64,000 bases of DNA from Mariniphaga sp. (GCA_019429205.1 JAHYIT010000010.1:1-64000), one strand, 5' to 3'; shown: positions 34,972 through 44,406, counted from the stretch's first letter. Numbers and translations are program-made. Notes: generated from the sequence alone by a model not told the origin.

Positions 34972-36486
34972 ATGCCACTGCTTAATTCAGTAATTAATTG
35001 GATAAATTTTAAGCGGAATTACCAAATACAGTTATACCGCGAGCATCCCAACGATATCCAGAAAGAAACACTGTTGAATTTACTTCGCCGGGCTAAGGAT
35101 ACCTCCTGGGGGAAAATGCATAATTATGGAGAAATTCGTTCTGTTGAAACCTTTCAGCAAAGTGTTCCCATGCAAACTTACGACGACATTAAGCCCTGGG
35201 TTGACCGTTTGCGCGAAGGTGAACCCGATTTGCTTTGGCCCGGAGATGTGAAATGGTTTGCCAAATCATCGGGGACAACCAGCGATAAAAGCAAATTTAT
35301 TCCGGTTACAAAAGAGGCTTTGGAAGATTGTCATTTGCGCGGCCCCAAAGATGTGTTTGCCATTTACATTAAAAATTACCCTGAAACCAAAGTGCTGTGG
35401 GGAAAAACACTTACACTGGGTGGAAGCCACAAAATCAATAATTTCAGCAACAATTCCTATTACGGAGATTTGTCGGCCATTCTGATTGAAAATGTTCCGT
35501 TCTGGACAGATTTTATTCGAATTCCTCCGGCAGAAATTGCACTGATTGAGGAATTTGAGGAGAAAATGGAACAAATAATTGATACCTCGCTCGACCAGAA
35601 TGTTACTTCGCTGGCCGGTGTTCCCTCCTGGTTCCTGGTATTGCTTAAACGAATTCTTGAAAAAACAGGCAAAAAAAATATTTTGGAAGTTTGGCCAAAC
35701 CTGGAGGTTTTTACACATGGCGGTGTAAATTTTGAACCTTACCGGGAGCAGTATAAAAAACTTATTCCTTCAGAAAACATGCATTACATGGAAACATACA
35801 ATGCTTCGGAAGGTTTTTTTGCCATTCAGGATGATCCTACCCGTCAGGAAATGATGTTAATGCTGGATTACGGTGTATATTACGAGTTTATTCCCATGAG
35901 TGAATATGGGACTGAAAATCCGCGGGTATTGACTTTGGAACAGGTGGAACTGAATGAAAATTATGCACTGGTAATTTCTACCAACGCCGGCTTGTGGCGA
36001 TATATTATTGGCGATACCATTCAGTTTACGTCTAAAAATCCATACCGGATTAAAATTACCGGACGCACAAAACACTTTATAAATGCTTTTGGCGAAGAAG
36101 TTATTGTTGACAATGCCGAAAATGCTTTACAGGCAGCATGCCGGAAAACCGGGGCAATAATAAGCGAATACACTGCTGGTCCGGTTTTTATGGGAGATGA
36201 CCAAAAAGGAGCTCACCAATGGATAATAGAGTTTGAAATAGAACCGGATGACAAAAATAAATTTGCCCAAGTCCTGGACGAAAGCCTGAAAGAATTAAAC
36301 TCGGATTATGAGGCCAAACGTTACAAGGATTTTACATTGGAAATGCTTCATCTGACTGTTGCTCCCAAAGGAACTTTTTACCAATGGATGAAAAACCGGG
36401 GGAAAGTTGGCGGACAGAATAAAATTCCACGTCTTTCAAATGATCGAAAATACCTTGATGATTTGATGAAACTTTTACAGAAATAA
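34972..36486 (+). CDS. Bacterial GH3-family acyl-acid amido synthetase-like protein
   Basis: 504 aa. Matches the GH3 auxin-responsive superfamily of adenylating enzymes: ATP-binding KSSGTTSDKSKFIPVT (near residues 101-116), GGVNFEPYREQY, YMETYNASEGFFAIQD, YRIKITGRTKHFINAFGEE (the hinge) and a C-terminal lid. In plants GH3 conjugates amino acids to acyl substrates; the bacterial substrate is unknown. Single-gene spacing on both sides. Confidence 0.9.
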   Translation: MPLLNSVINWINFKRNYQIQLYREHPNDIQKETLLNLLRRAKDTSWGKMHNYGEIRSVETFQQSVPMQTYDDIKPWVDRLREGEPDLLWPGDVKWFAKSSGTTSDKSKFIPVTKEALEDCHLRGPKDVFAIYIKNYPETKVLWGKTLTLGGSHKINNFSNNSYYGDLSAILIENVPFWTDFIRIPPAEIALIEEFEEKMEQIIDTSLDQNVTSLAGVPSWFLVLLKRILEKTGKKNILEVWPNLEVFTHGGVNFEPYREQYKKLIPSENMHYMETYNASEGFFAIQDDPTRQEMMLMLDYGVYYEFIPMSEYGTENPRVLTLEQVELNENYALVISTNAGLWRYIIGDTIQFTSKNPYRIKITGRTKHFINAFGEEVIVDNAENALQAACRKTGAIISEYTAGPVFMGDDQKGAHQWIIEFEIEPDDKNKFAQVLDESLKELNSDYEAKRYKDFTLEMLHLTVAPKGTFYQWMKNRGKVGGQNKIPRLSNDRKYLDDLMKLLQK

Positions 36487-36521
36487 TCTTTATTTTCACA
36501 TTTGAATTTAAATAAATAATT

Positions 36522-37136
36522 ATGCATATAGCCGTTGCAGGAAATATTGGAGCCGGAAAAACCACATTGTCAGAGTTGTTAGCCAAACATTACAAATGGA
36601 CGCCTCATTACGAGGATGTGGATGAAAATCCTTACCTGAATGATTTTTACAACGATATGCAACGGTGGTCGTTTAACCTGCAAATTTACTTTCTGAATTC
36701 GCGTTTTAAACAAATTATTGACATCCGCAAGTCGGGAAAAACCATTATTCAGGACCGGACTATTTATGAAGACGCCGAAATTTTTGCTCCAAACCTGCAC
36801 AGCATGGGTTTAATGAGCACGCGCGACTTTAAAAATTACAAGACCCTTTTCAATTTGATGGTGAGCCTCATTCAGCCACCTGATTTGCTCATTTACCTCC
36901 GGGCTTCCATTCCTACTTTGGTACATCAGATTCAAAAACGCGGCAGGGAATACGAAAATTCCATTCGCCTCGATTACCTGAAACAGTTAAATGAGCGCTA
37001 TGAAAAATGGATTACCAACTATAAATTGGGTAAATTATTAATTGTAAACGTGGATAACCTCGACTTTACAACCAATCCTGAAGATTTGAGCTCAATTATT
37101 GATAAGATTGATGCCCAGATTCATGGTTTGTTTTAG
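36522..37136 (+). CDS. Deoxynucleoside kinase
   Basis: 204 aa of the dNK/dGK family, phosphorylating deoxynucleosides for salvage. P-loop GNIGAGKTTLSELLAKHY at residues 8-25, DRTIYEDAEIFA (the ERS/DRT active site) near 77, and the lid YLRASIPTLVHQIQKRGREYE-type segment near 126. Its 3' end overlaps the convergent adenosine-kinase-like gene by 4 bp. Confidence 0.94.
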   Translation: MHIAVAGNIGAGKTTLSELLAKHYKWTPHYEDVDENPYLNDFYNDMQRWSFNLQIYFLNSRFKQIIDIRKSGKTIIQDRTIYEDAEIFAPNLHSMGLMSTRDFKNYKTLFNLMVSLIQPPDLLIYLRASIPTLVHQIQKRGREYENSIRLDYLKQLNERYEKWITNYKLGKLLIVNVDNLDFTTNPEDLSSIIDKIDAQIHGLF

Positions 37137-38125
37137 GTTTCAATTTTTTTAACTTGCTCAAGAATCCCAACCCATTTGTTTTCCGGTATTTTAGCGCCCA
37201 TAACCTCAACTACTTTCCCGGAAACAAGGGCTGCAATTTGCCCGCATTTTTCAAGGCTTAAACCTTTGGTTAATCCATATAAGAATCCGGCAGCATAATT
37301 GTCTCCTGCGCCTGTGGTGTCTATGGCCATGGCTTCAATAATTCCGACTTTGGCTTTCTCATTTCCTTTTTGAATAAGGGAGCCTGCTTTACCAATTTTT
37401 ACCACAGCCAGTTCGCAAACCGAGGCCATTTCTGAAAGCGCTTCTTCCGGCTCTTTCCCTGTAAATGACCGTGCTTCCTCTTCATTGGCAAAAACTATAT
37501 CTGTTTTTTCTGCAATGAGTTTTTTCAGGAAAGAAAGATTCTGTTCAACTACATTAAAACTGGACAAGTCTATGGCAACTTTCAGTCCTTCTTTACGGGC
37601 CAAATTAACGGCTGTTTCAATTAATTTATGATCCTGAACAAGGTACCCTTCGATATAAAAAATGGAAAAATTCCGGAACATTTCAGCCGAAAGTTCTTCG
37701 GATTTTAAATCAGCAGCAGCTCCTAAATATGTAGCCATTGTACGTTCCGAGTCGGGACTAACAAGAGACATGACCCTGCCGGTTTCTATTTCACTTGAAA
37801 TCAGAAATGTTGCAATTTGTTTGCGTTCAAACTCCTTCTGAAAAATTGCACCAAGGTCGTCTTTGCCAATTTTGCCAATATATCCGCATGTTGAACCAAG
37901 TGCCGCCAGCGAATGAATGGTATTGGCTGCTGAGCCTCCGGATGTAATTTGTCGCTGATTTAATCGGGTGGCTTCGAAAATTTTGCGCGAGAGTTCAGCA
38001 TCAACCAGTGTCATACTGCCACGCGGCAAGCCGAACTTGGCCAGTGCAGTATCATTTTCGAGTATATTTATTACATCGACCAGGGCATTGCCCATTCCAA
38101 GTACAGCAGGTTTTTTTTCTTTCAT
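37133..38125 (-). CDS. Adenosine-kinase-like PfkB family kinase
   Basis: 330 aa from ATG 38125 (MKEKKPAVLGMGNALVD). The PfkB fold is clear: GGSAANTIHSLAALGS near 63, VFANEEEARSFTG and the signature IDTTGAGDNYAAGFLYGL near 266-283 with catalytic Asp. The overall pattern is closest to adenosine kinase; ribokinase is possible. It converges on the deoxynucleoside kinase with a 4-bp overlap, a nucleoside-salvage pairing. Confidence 0.9.
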   Translation of the reverse strand: MKEKKPAVLGMGNALVDVINILENDTALAKFGLPRGSMTLVDAELSRKIFEATRLNQRQITSGGSAANTIHSLAALGSTCGYIGKIGKDDLGAIFQKEFERKQIATFLISSEIETGRVMSLVSPDSERTMATYLGAAADLKSEELSAEMFRNFSIFYIEGYLVQDHKLIETAVNLARKEGLKVAIDLSSFNVVEQNLSFLKKLIAEKTDIVFANEEEARSFTGKEPEEALSEMASVCELAVVKIGKAGSLIQKGNEKAKVGIIEAMAIDTTGAGDNYAAGFLYGLTKGLSLEKCGQIAALVSGKVVEVMGAKIPENKWVGILEQVKKIET

Positions 38126-38619
38126 TATTCTCAATATTTACTTTTATATCCTTTCATTTCTGGATATTTCTTTTTCCCAAACCAACAAAATAACAAACTT
38201 TTTTTATGACCACCTGAAATCAGTGCGCCTAAATTCCCCGTATAATTTCTATGATTTTTAGACTTAGTATATGTTATACAGCAGATTTCTCAACTGATTT
38301 TTCCCAAATGCGCGCATGAATCAGGCATTTTCAAAAATCAATGTTGAAATATTAAACATTGTATAAATAATATACAACAAGTGTATTTTATTGAAAAACA
38401 ATATGTTGGTGTGGCCTGATGGACATGTTGTAAGTATATTCAACAATCGATGCTGGTTAATTTGTGAACAGTTGAAATAATAATTAATTGATAAACAATG
38501 CTTTGGGGTGGAGTTTTCGTTGTGGCATCCTATTTGGATTAATACTATACGAGTTCGTTAATCAATTGTGAATCAGTGTTCTGAGTATTTATTATGAAAC
38601 TTTAATTAATAACATTATT
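38126..38619. other. Long AT-rich intergenic region upstream of the NrfD module
   Basis: About 490 bp without a gene. It must hold the promoter of the four-gene redox module and that of the leftward kinase. A 7-bp inverted repeat TTGTATA-AATAA-TATACAA (38359-38377) could be an operator; a degenerate related string lies near 38430. No riboswitch or terminator recognised. Confidence 0.4.
38359..38377. promoter_or_regulatory. Candidate operator palindrome
   Basis: Perfect 7-bp arms TTGTATA and TATACAA around a 5-bp spacer, about 240 bp upstream of the redox module. In such AT-rich DNA this could be chance. Confidence 0.25.
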
Positions 38620-40284
38620 ATGAAAACTTTATTATCATCATTATTTATGTTGTCATTCTTTCTTTTCACGGTTAGCGGAAGGGGTAATGACAACCAAACC
38701 CGGGAGCAGGTTGGGTCTGAAAACGGCCATGTTGTTCAGATTTACAGCACACCCGATATGGTGGAACTTACAAACCATTGGATTTCAGGCTTTGAAAAAA
38801 GCAATCCAAATGCAAAAATCGATGTAACCGAGATTACAAATAAATCGCAAATTTCAGAGGGTCAGGTTTATCTCACTACGGAAGTTTTGAAAACAGAGCC
38901 TTCATGGAAGATGGTTATTGGGCACGATATTGTGGTGCCAATTTTTAATGCAAAGAATCCTTTGATTGAAAAATTAAATGAACAAGGACTTACTTCCAAA
39001 GATTTCACCCGAATTTTGTCTGAGAGCGCAAATTGGTCAACCATAATTAATGAAGGAAATACCGCTTTAATTCGCGCCTATATTTCTGATAATGAACAAG
39101 TAATTTCGAAATTGGCTGATTTTACCGGATTAACTTCGGAAATCATTAAAACAAAAAATATCGTTTCGGCATCAGAGTTGGTTTCTGCAATACAAAATGA
39201 TGTATATGCGGTAGGTTTTTGTAAACTGACTGATGTTCTCAATTCAGAAGAAAATTCTTATGCCGGGCAAATTGCCATTCTTCCCATCGACAAAAACGAG
39301 AACGGACAAATTGATGGATTTGAAAATATATTTAACAACCCGAAAGAATTAACCCGCGGAGCCTGGATTGGAAAATATCCGAAAGAATTGTGCGGAGATA
39401 TTTTTGCTTTTGCTGCTGGTCAGCCTAAAAATGAAGCTGTTCAGGAATTCCTGACATGGGTAATTAATGACGGGCAGGAATCGTTGGGGACTCTTGGTTT
39501 TAGTAATCTTTCGAGCAAAGAAAGAACTGCAGGAATGCTTGCTTTAAGCGAACCGGTTATTGCACCCGAACCTGTAATTTCAACGCCTGGGTTTCCGGCA
39601 TGGGGTATTTTGTTTCTGGCTGCGCTTGCTGTTTTACTGGTTGTTGCTTTTGTGCGCTTCAAAAGAAAACAAAAAGCAGGCATTGTTAGCGAAGATATTG
39701 AAATAACCCCGGCTTTGAATGTAAATACTGTGGCGGCGCCTGCCGGTTTGTATTACGATAAATCCCACACCTGGGCATTTATGGAAAAAGACGGACAGGT
39801 AAAAATCGGCATCAATGATTTTTTACAACACCTAACCGGGCAACTTACCCAGGTAAAAATGAAAGCGGCGGGTGAAAAAGTACGGAAAGGAGAAAAAATC
39901 TTTACTATCATCAGAGAAGGCAAACAACTGGAAATATATTCGCCTGTTTCAGGATATATCAAACAATACAACGAAGATTTGTTGACGAGCCCTGAAAAAC
40001 TGAATTTATCTCCTTATTCTGACGGTTGGGTGTATCAAATTGAACCTGCAAACTGGCTGAGAGAAACCCGCTTTATGTACATGGCCGACAAGTTCAGAGA
40101 CTGGCTTGATGAAGAATTTACCCGGTTAAAAGACTTTTTGGCCACTTCAGCCAACTCCAATGCATTGGTTTATAACCATATCGTTCTTCAGGATGGCGGC
40201 GAGCTTACCGACAATGTGCTGGCTGATTTGGGACCTGAAGTATGGGAGGATTTTCAGACTAACTTTTTGGATACCTCCAAATAA
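38620..40284 (+). CDS. PstS-like periplasmic domain fused to a transmembrane helix and cytoplasmic GcvH-like domain
   Basis: 554 aa. Residues 1-20 are a signal peptide. About 35-300 is a phosphate-binding-protein-like (PstS-type) domain with an EF-hand-like loop DKNENGQIDGFE at 225-236. One membrane helix lies at 328-347, so the C-terminal part is cytoplasmic. Residues 375-480 resemble glycine-cleavage H protein (YDKSHTWAFMEKDGQVKIG, SPVSGYIKQYNE, SDGWVYQIEPANW). The position of the lipoyl lysine appears to be Gly (REGKQLEIYSPVSG). A conserved tail (VLQDGGELTDN ... VWEDFQTNF) recurs in the fourth gene. First gene of a four-gene unit with Fe-S and NrfD subunits. Function unknown; a sensory or assembly subunit of a redox complex is inferred. 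Confidence 0.82.
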   Translation: MKTLLSSLFMLSFFLFTVSGRGNDNQTREQVGSENGHVVQIYSTPDMVELTNHWISGFEKSNPNAKIDVTEITNKSQISEGQVYLTTEVLKTEPSWKMVIGHDIVVPIFNAKNPLIEKLNEQGLTSKDFTRILSESANWSTIINEGNTALIRAYISDNEQVISKLADFTGLTSEIIKTKNIVSASELVSAIQNDVYAVGFCKLTDVLNSEENSYAGQIAILPIDKNENGQIDGFENIFNNPKELTRGAWIGKYPKELCGDIFAFAAGQPKNEAVQEFLTWVINDGQESLGTLGFSNLSSKERTAGMLALSEPVIAPEPVISTPGFPAWGILFLAALAVLLVVAFVRFKRKQKAGIVSEDIEITPALNVNTVAAPAGLYYDKSHTWAFMEKDGQVKIGINDFLQHLTGQLTQVKMKAAGEKVRKGEKIFTIIREGKQLEIYSPVSGYIKQYNEDLLTSPEKLNLSPYSDGWVYQIEPANWLRETRFMYMADKFRDWLDEEFTRLKDFLATSANSNALVYNHIVLQDGGELTDNVLADLGPEVWEDFQTNFLDTSK

Positions 40285-40329
40285 AATTATGCTCTAAACC
40301 TTAGTTTTTACTAAATTAAATATAGAATT

Positions 40330-41190
40330 ATGAGTATTGATCGACGAAGTTTTTTTAAGTTCCTCGGAATTACGGGCCTGACTGTTATTGGTCTGAAAGC
40401 CTCCGGGGAAAATACCACACCAGAGGACGATTCTGAATTCTACGGTGTTTTGTACGATTCCAGTATCTGCATTGGTTGCCGGGCTTGTGAAAAAGCCTGT
40501 GCAAAAGCACACAACCTTCCTGAACCGGAAGATGAACTGGTAGCTGGTGTAAAGAGAAAAACAAATGAAAACCAGCGCTGTGTAATTAATGCTTTCGACA
40601 CAGAAGCGGGCGAAGTGTATGTGAGAAACCAGTGTATGCATTGCAACGAACCCGCCTGCGTAGCAGCCTGTTTAACGCAAGCCATGCACAAAACCAAAGA
40701 AGGCCCGGTTATCTGGAGGGAAGACAAATGTATGGGATGCAGGTATTGTATGATTTCCTGCCCGTTTGATGTTCCAAAATTTGAATACGGAAGTACAAAT
40801 CCGAAAATTCAAAAATGCGATATGTGTTATGAGCGCATTAAAAACGGGGAAATTCCGGTTTGTGTTGAAACATGCGGAGATGCTTTGTTTTTTGGAACAC
40901 GCCGTGAGTTGATTTCTGAAGCCCGGCGCAGAATTGCCGAATGGCCTGAAATGTACATTGAGGATATTTATGGTGAGCATACTGTTGGCGGAACCGGATA
41001 CTTGTATCTTGCCCCTGTTTCGCATAACGAACTGGGTTTTGATACAAAGCTTCAAAAAACTTCATACCCCTCATTAACAAAGAGTTTCCTATATAGTGTT
41101 CCCGCTGTTGATGTCCTTGTTCCTTCGGTATTACTGGGAATTCATGCAGCAACCAAAATCAAACAAAATAAACCTGAAAATCATGACTAG
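40330..41190 (+). CDS. Tat-exported HybA-like protein with four [4Fe-4S] cluster sites
   Basis: 286 aa electron-transfer subunit. Tat signal SIDRRSFFKFLG at the N-terminus. Sixteen cysteines in four ferredoxin-like sets: C47/50/53/57, C102/105/110/114, C134/137/140/144 and C163/166/178/182 (rough numbering), as in HybA/NrfC/PsrB. A hydrophobic C-terminal segment (SVPAVDVLVPSVLLGIHAA) probably anchors it. It overlaps the NrfD gene start by 8 bp. It would pass electrons between a periplasmic partner and the quinone-reactive NrfD subunit; no catalytic molybdopterin or hydrogenase subunit is adjacent. Confidence 0.92.
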   Translation: MSIDRRSFFKFLGITGLTVIGLKASGENTTPEDDSEFYGVLYDSSICIGCRACEKACAKAHNLPEPEDELVAGVKRKTNENQRCVINAFDTEAGEVYVRNQCMHCNEPACVAACLTQAMHKTKEGPVIWREDKCMGCRYCMISCPFDVPKFEYGSTNPKIQKCDMCYERIKNGEIPVCVETCGDALFFGTRRELISEARRRIAEWPEMYIEDIYGEHTVGGTGYLYLAPVSHNELGFDTKLQKTSYPSLTKSFLYSVPAVDVLVPSVLLGIHAATKIKQNKPENHD

Positions 41191-42409
41191 TCCAGCATAT
41201 CCTATTACAAAAGAAAAACAGCCGGTTTGGCGATTTATACTAAATGAATTAAAGCCGCGTGGTAAATGGCTTACTCCCTTTAATATTATTTCAATTCCAA
41301 TTATTCTTACAGGTTTAGTGTTAATGGTAATCCGGTTCACACATGGTTTGGGAGCCGTTTCCAATGTTACCCAGGAAGTTCCGTGGGGCTTGTGGAAAGG
41401 ATTTAACGTGGTTACCGGGGTGGCTTTTGCCGGTGGCGCCTATGTGTTAACTTTTATTGTATATATTCTGAAAGTTGACAAGTTTCACTCCATTGTAAGA
41501 GTTACCGTTTTGAATGGATTCCTTGCCTATTTATTTTACACCGGTGCGCTGGTACTCGATTTGGGGAAACCCTGGAATATTTTTAATCCGGTTTTCGGAA
41601 ATAATTACGGTGTGAGTTCGGTATTGTTTCTGGTGGCCTGGCATTTTATTCTCTATATTTTAGGCCTGCTTATCGAATTTTCGCCTGCTGTTGCCGAATG
41701 GCTTGGCTCGAAACGGGCACATAAGATTTTGTCTGGAATGACTCTTGGTGCAGTAATTTTCGGGGTAACTCTTTCCGTATTGCACCAATCGGGACTGGGA
41801 GCACTTTTTCTGATGGCTAAAGGAAAAATTCACCCGCTGTGGTATTCCGAATTTATTCCGCTGCTATTTCTTGTTTCCAGTGTGTTTGCCGGCCTTTCCA
41901 TGATTATTTTTGAAGGCGCCATCAGCCAAAGGGTATTTTTTAAACAAATTAGCCAGAAGAACCGCGAAGCAAGAAAAGATATGCTTCAGATTTTGTCGCG
42001 CATTTGTGCATTTACCATGTTTATTTACTTTTTTCTGCAACTGCTGGTTCTAATCCACGGACAACACTGGAGTTACATAAATTCACCCATGGGCTACTGG
42101 TATCTGCTGGAAATGATAGGTTTTGTATTGGTGCCGATGTTGCTTTTTGTTCGCAGTTTCCAGAAACCGAGCATCCTATTAACCCGGGTTGCAGCCATAA
42201 TGGCTATTGTTGGCATAATTCTGAACCGCCTCAATGTTTCAATTATTGCTTTCCGCTGGGATGCTGCGGTGCGGTATGTCCCATCGTGGATGGAAATCGT
42301 AATCAGTATTTCCATTATTCTCATTCAAATCTGGATTTTCAGATGGATAATTAACCGGATGCCGGTTTTCAATGAATCGCATTCTTGGGCAAAAGAAAAT
42401 AGACATTAA
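41183..42409 (+). CDS. NrfD/PsrC-family (HybB-like) membrane protein
   Basis: 408 aa from ATG 41183, which overlaps the stop of the Fe-S gene by 8 bp, indicating coupling; an earlier start in the same frame lies inside that gene. About ten hydrophobic helices. GLGAVSNVTQEVPWGLWKGF and the following helices match HybB, the 10-TM NrfD-family member that exchanges electrons with the quinone pool. The C-terminal helix ends in the short cytoplasmic tail NRMPVFNESHSW. Partner of the HybA-like subunit. Confidence 0.92.
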   Translation: MTSPAYPITKEKQPVWRFILNELKPRGKWLTPFNIISIPIILTGLVLMVIRFTHGLGAVSNVTQEVPWGLWKGFNVVTGVAFAGGAYVLTFIVYILKVDKFHSIVRVTVLNGFLAYLFYTGALVLDLGKPWNIFNPVFGNNYGVSSVLFLVAWHFILYILGLLIEFSPAVAEWLGSKRAHKILSGMTLGAVIFGVTLSVLHQSGLGALFLMAKGKIHPLWYSEFIPLLFLVSSVFAGLSMIIFEGAISQRVFFKQISQKNREARKDMLQILSRICAFTMFIYFFLQLLVLIHGQHWSYINSPMGYWYLLEMIGFVLVPMLLFVRSFQKPSILLTRVAAIMAIVGIILNRLNVSIIAFRWDAAVRYVPSWMEIVISISIILIQIWIFRWIINRMPVFNESHSWAKENRH

Positions 42410-42451
42410 ATCTGTTACAGGTAAAATCAAATGCAATAAAAACAAAAAATT

Positions 42452-43162
42452 ATGGAAGAATTTAGTTACACCAACATTTTCGAAACAAAAGGAATTGAAT
42501 ACCTTACGATAATAGCATTTTTTGCTATTCTGGTACCTTTTTGGTTTTTAATAAACCGAAAACCTAAAAAAGCTGTTCTGATTTCGAACGTGAACAGGTT
42601 TATTACAGCAAGTGCTTTAAGAATTCCGCAGGGAATATTTTTTAGCAAGTACCACACCTGGGCTCACATGGAAAAAAGTGGCCTGGCAAAAGTTGGTTTG
42701 GATGATTTGCTTGTTCACATTACCGGGGATGTAAAACTGACCCAGTTCAAAAAACCGGGCGAACAAATTGAGAAAGGCGAATTGCTGGCACGTATTAAAT
42801 ACAATGGTAACAGCCTCAAAATACTTTCTCCTGTTTCGGGAAAAATTGAGGAAACCAATTCAGTTCTTGAAAAAAATCCGGAACTGATTAAAGAAGATCC
42901 CTATCAGCTTGGATGGATTTATTCCATTGGCCCAACAAATTGGAAAGCCGATACCAATTCATATTTCCTTGCTGAAGATGCCACAAGGTGGGCTGTTCAG
43001 GAGTTGGAAAGGTTTAAGAATTTTCTGGCTGTTTCTGCTTCAAGGTTTATGCCCGAACCAGTAGGTTTGGTTTTGCAGGATGGTGGTGAAATAGTGGAAA
43101 ATCCATTGACCAATTTTCCTCAGGAAGTATGGGATGATTTTCAGAACAATTTTTTGTCATGA
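42452..43162 (+). CDS. Membrane-anchored GcvH-like protein
   Basis: 236 aa. One N-terminal helix (about 18-37) and a GcvH-like domain at 62-170 (SKYHTWAHMEKSGLAKVG, ILSPVSGKIEETNSVLEKNP, EDPYQLGWIYSIGPTNW). As in the first gene, the lipoyl-lysine position is occupied by Gly (KYNGNSLKILSPVSG). The tail VLQDGGEIVENP ... EVWDDFQNNF is nearly the same as that of the first gene, so this is a paralogue lacking the PstS-like domain. No other glycine-cleavage genes are present. It probably binds the cytoplasmic face of the NrfD/Fe-S complex. Confidence 0.82.
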   Translation: MEEFSYTNIFETKGIEYLTIIAFFAILVPFWFLINRKPKKAVLISNVNRFITASALRIPQGIFFSKYHTWAHMEKSGLAKVGLDDLLVHITGDVKLTQFKKPGEQIEKGELLARIKYNGNSLKILSPVSGKIEETNSVLEKNPELIKEDPYQLGWIYSIGPTNWKADTNSYFLAEDATRWAVQELERFKNFLAVSASRFMPEPVGLVLQDGGEIVENPLTNFPQEVWDDFQNNFLS

Positions 43163-43218
43163 TATTTTGAAAGATAGTTAAGCCTGATGAGGCTTACCTG
43201 TTTAAAGACCAGTTTAGA

Positions 43219-43244
43219 GGCGGTGTGTTTTGCATCGCCTTTTC
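43219..43244 (+). terminator. Terminator of the NrfD module
   Basis: Hairpin GGCGGTG/CATCGCC (one G-T pair) with a 7-nt loop followed by TTTTCC, about 55 bp after the last gene of the module. Confidence 0.7.
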
Positions 43245-43562
43245 CATTTTTTGAAATTAGTTTTACTTTGCTTTTTATATAATCTGATAATAATTTCAAA
43301 TAGCGAATTGAAAACTACTCTTAATATACTTTTTTTTTGTAAATTTATGGAGAAACCTTGATTTAAGTTAAAGGGGATTTGTATAGAGTGGCAATTTATT
43401 GCAATAGATACTAATGGATGAATTAACGAAAATCAAAAGAGATTTGGATTAATAAAAAAAGATCATTCATTTTCTTCAGGTTATCGTGGTTTAGATTTAG
43501 CGTTGAATTTTTTAAATAAGGTCATAATAAATTTTATTAATTAAGCAATTTAAATAACCATT
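43245..43562. other. Intergenic region upstream of the rightward T6SS arm
   Basis: About 320 bp, AT-rich, with no gene. It must contain the promoter of tssN-tssK-tssO-tssG-tssE-tssF. No clear operator identified. Confidence 0.4.
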
Positions 43563-44405
43563 ATGGAAAACCAGGGTTTTATAATTTTTTTTCTCGTCCT
43601 GGCAATGGTACTGTTAGGATTGGTATTAAAAAGCAAGAATGCTAAACAATTTAAATTCAAAGTTATTTTATACGTTCTGGTTTATGGTATACTAATAGGC
43701 ACAGGAGGTTTTTTAGGAAATAAGAGTGTTTTTTCGGTTTCCAATTCCATTATATTTTATATTCTTTTTGCCTGGTTTTTGGTCCTCGGCATCTTTCACG
43801 TAGTTTTGTTTAACAAAATTTTACCCTGGAGTATAGATAAAAAATTTTGGAAAGAGCTGTCATTGACTTTTGCAATCGGATTTTTGGGAGCTGCAACACT
43901 TTTAATTGTATTTCATTTTTTCAATTATTCGGCATATGCAAAAACCTTTCTGTCATCGGTTTTAATTTTTTTTGTGCCCTATATGTTTTTCTCAACCTTC
44001 CTTTTTTATTTGGATATACCTGTTAAAGTATTACGTAAGTGGCATTACCCTGTTGATTCGCATATTGATGACCCAACAGATCGGGAAATGGATTCTCCTT
44101 TTGTTATAGGATTTGAATTCAAAAAAAAAGCTGATGATGAAAATATGACTTCATTTAGGGCAAAAGCCCCTAAAGAGATGATTTTTGGAAAATTGTTCTA
44201 CTATTTTATTAATGATTACAATGACAGAAATCCGGGTGAGAAGATTGATTATATGGAAGATAATAACAAACCTGTAAGTTGGATTTTTTACCATAAACCC
44301 AAATGGTATAGCAGGTTCCGTTATATTGATCCCAAAGAAACAAATTCTTTTAATTTCATTAGAGAAAACAGTGTGATTGTTTGTAAACGAGTAATTGAAA
44401 AATAA
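43563..44405 (+). CDS. tssN: T6SSiii membrane-complex protein TssN
   Basis: 280 aa with five hydrophobic segments in residues 1-160 and a cytoplasmic C-terminal domain (FRAKAPKEMIFGKLFYYFINDYND, SWIFYHKPKWYSRF). This matches TssN, the Bacteroidota-specific inner-membrane protein that anchors the baseplate in place of TssJLM. First gene of a six-gene rightward run; the tssK ATG follows 1 bp after the stop. Confidence 0.85.
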   Translation: MENQGFIIFFLVLAMVLLGLVLKSKNAKQFKFKVILYVLVYGILIGTGGFLGNKSVFSVSNSIIFYILFAWFLVLGIFHVVLFNKILPWSIDKKFWKELSLTFAIGFLGAATLLIVFHFFNYSAYAKTFLSSVLIFFVPYMFFSTFLFYLDIPVKVLRKWHYPVDSHIDDPTDREMDSPFVIGFEFKKKADDENMTSFRAKAPKEMIFGKLFYYFINDYNDRNPGEKIDYMEDNNKPVSWIFYHKPKWYSRFRYIDPKETNSFNFIRENSVIVCKRVIEK

Positions 44406-44406
44406 T

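Noticed and set aside
38620-40284. Reading the first module gene as an ordinary PstS phosphate ABC binding protein or as glycine-cleavage H protein
   Set aside because: No pst or gcvT/gcvP genes nearby, a membrane helix joins two unlike domains, and the lipoyl lysine is missing.
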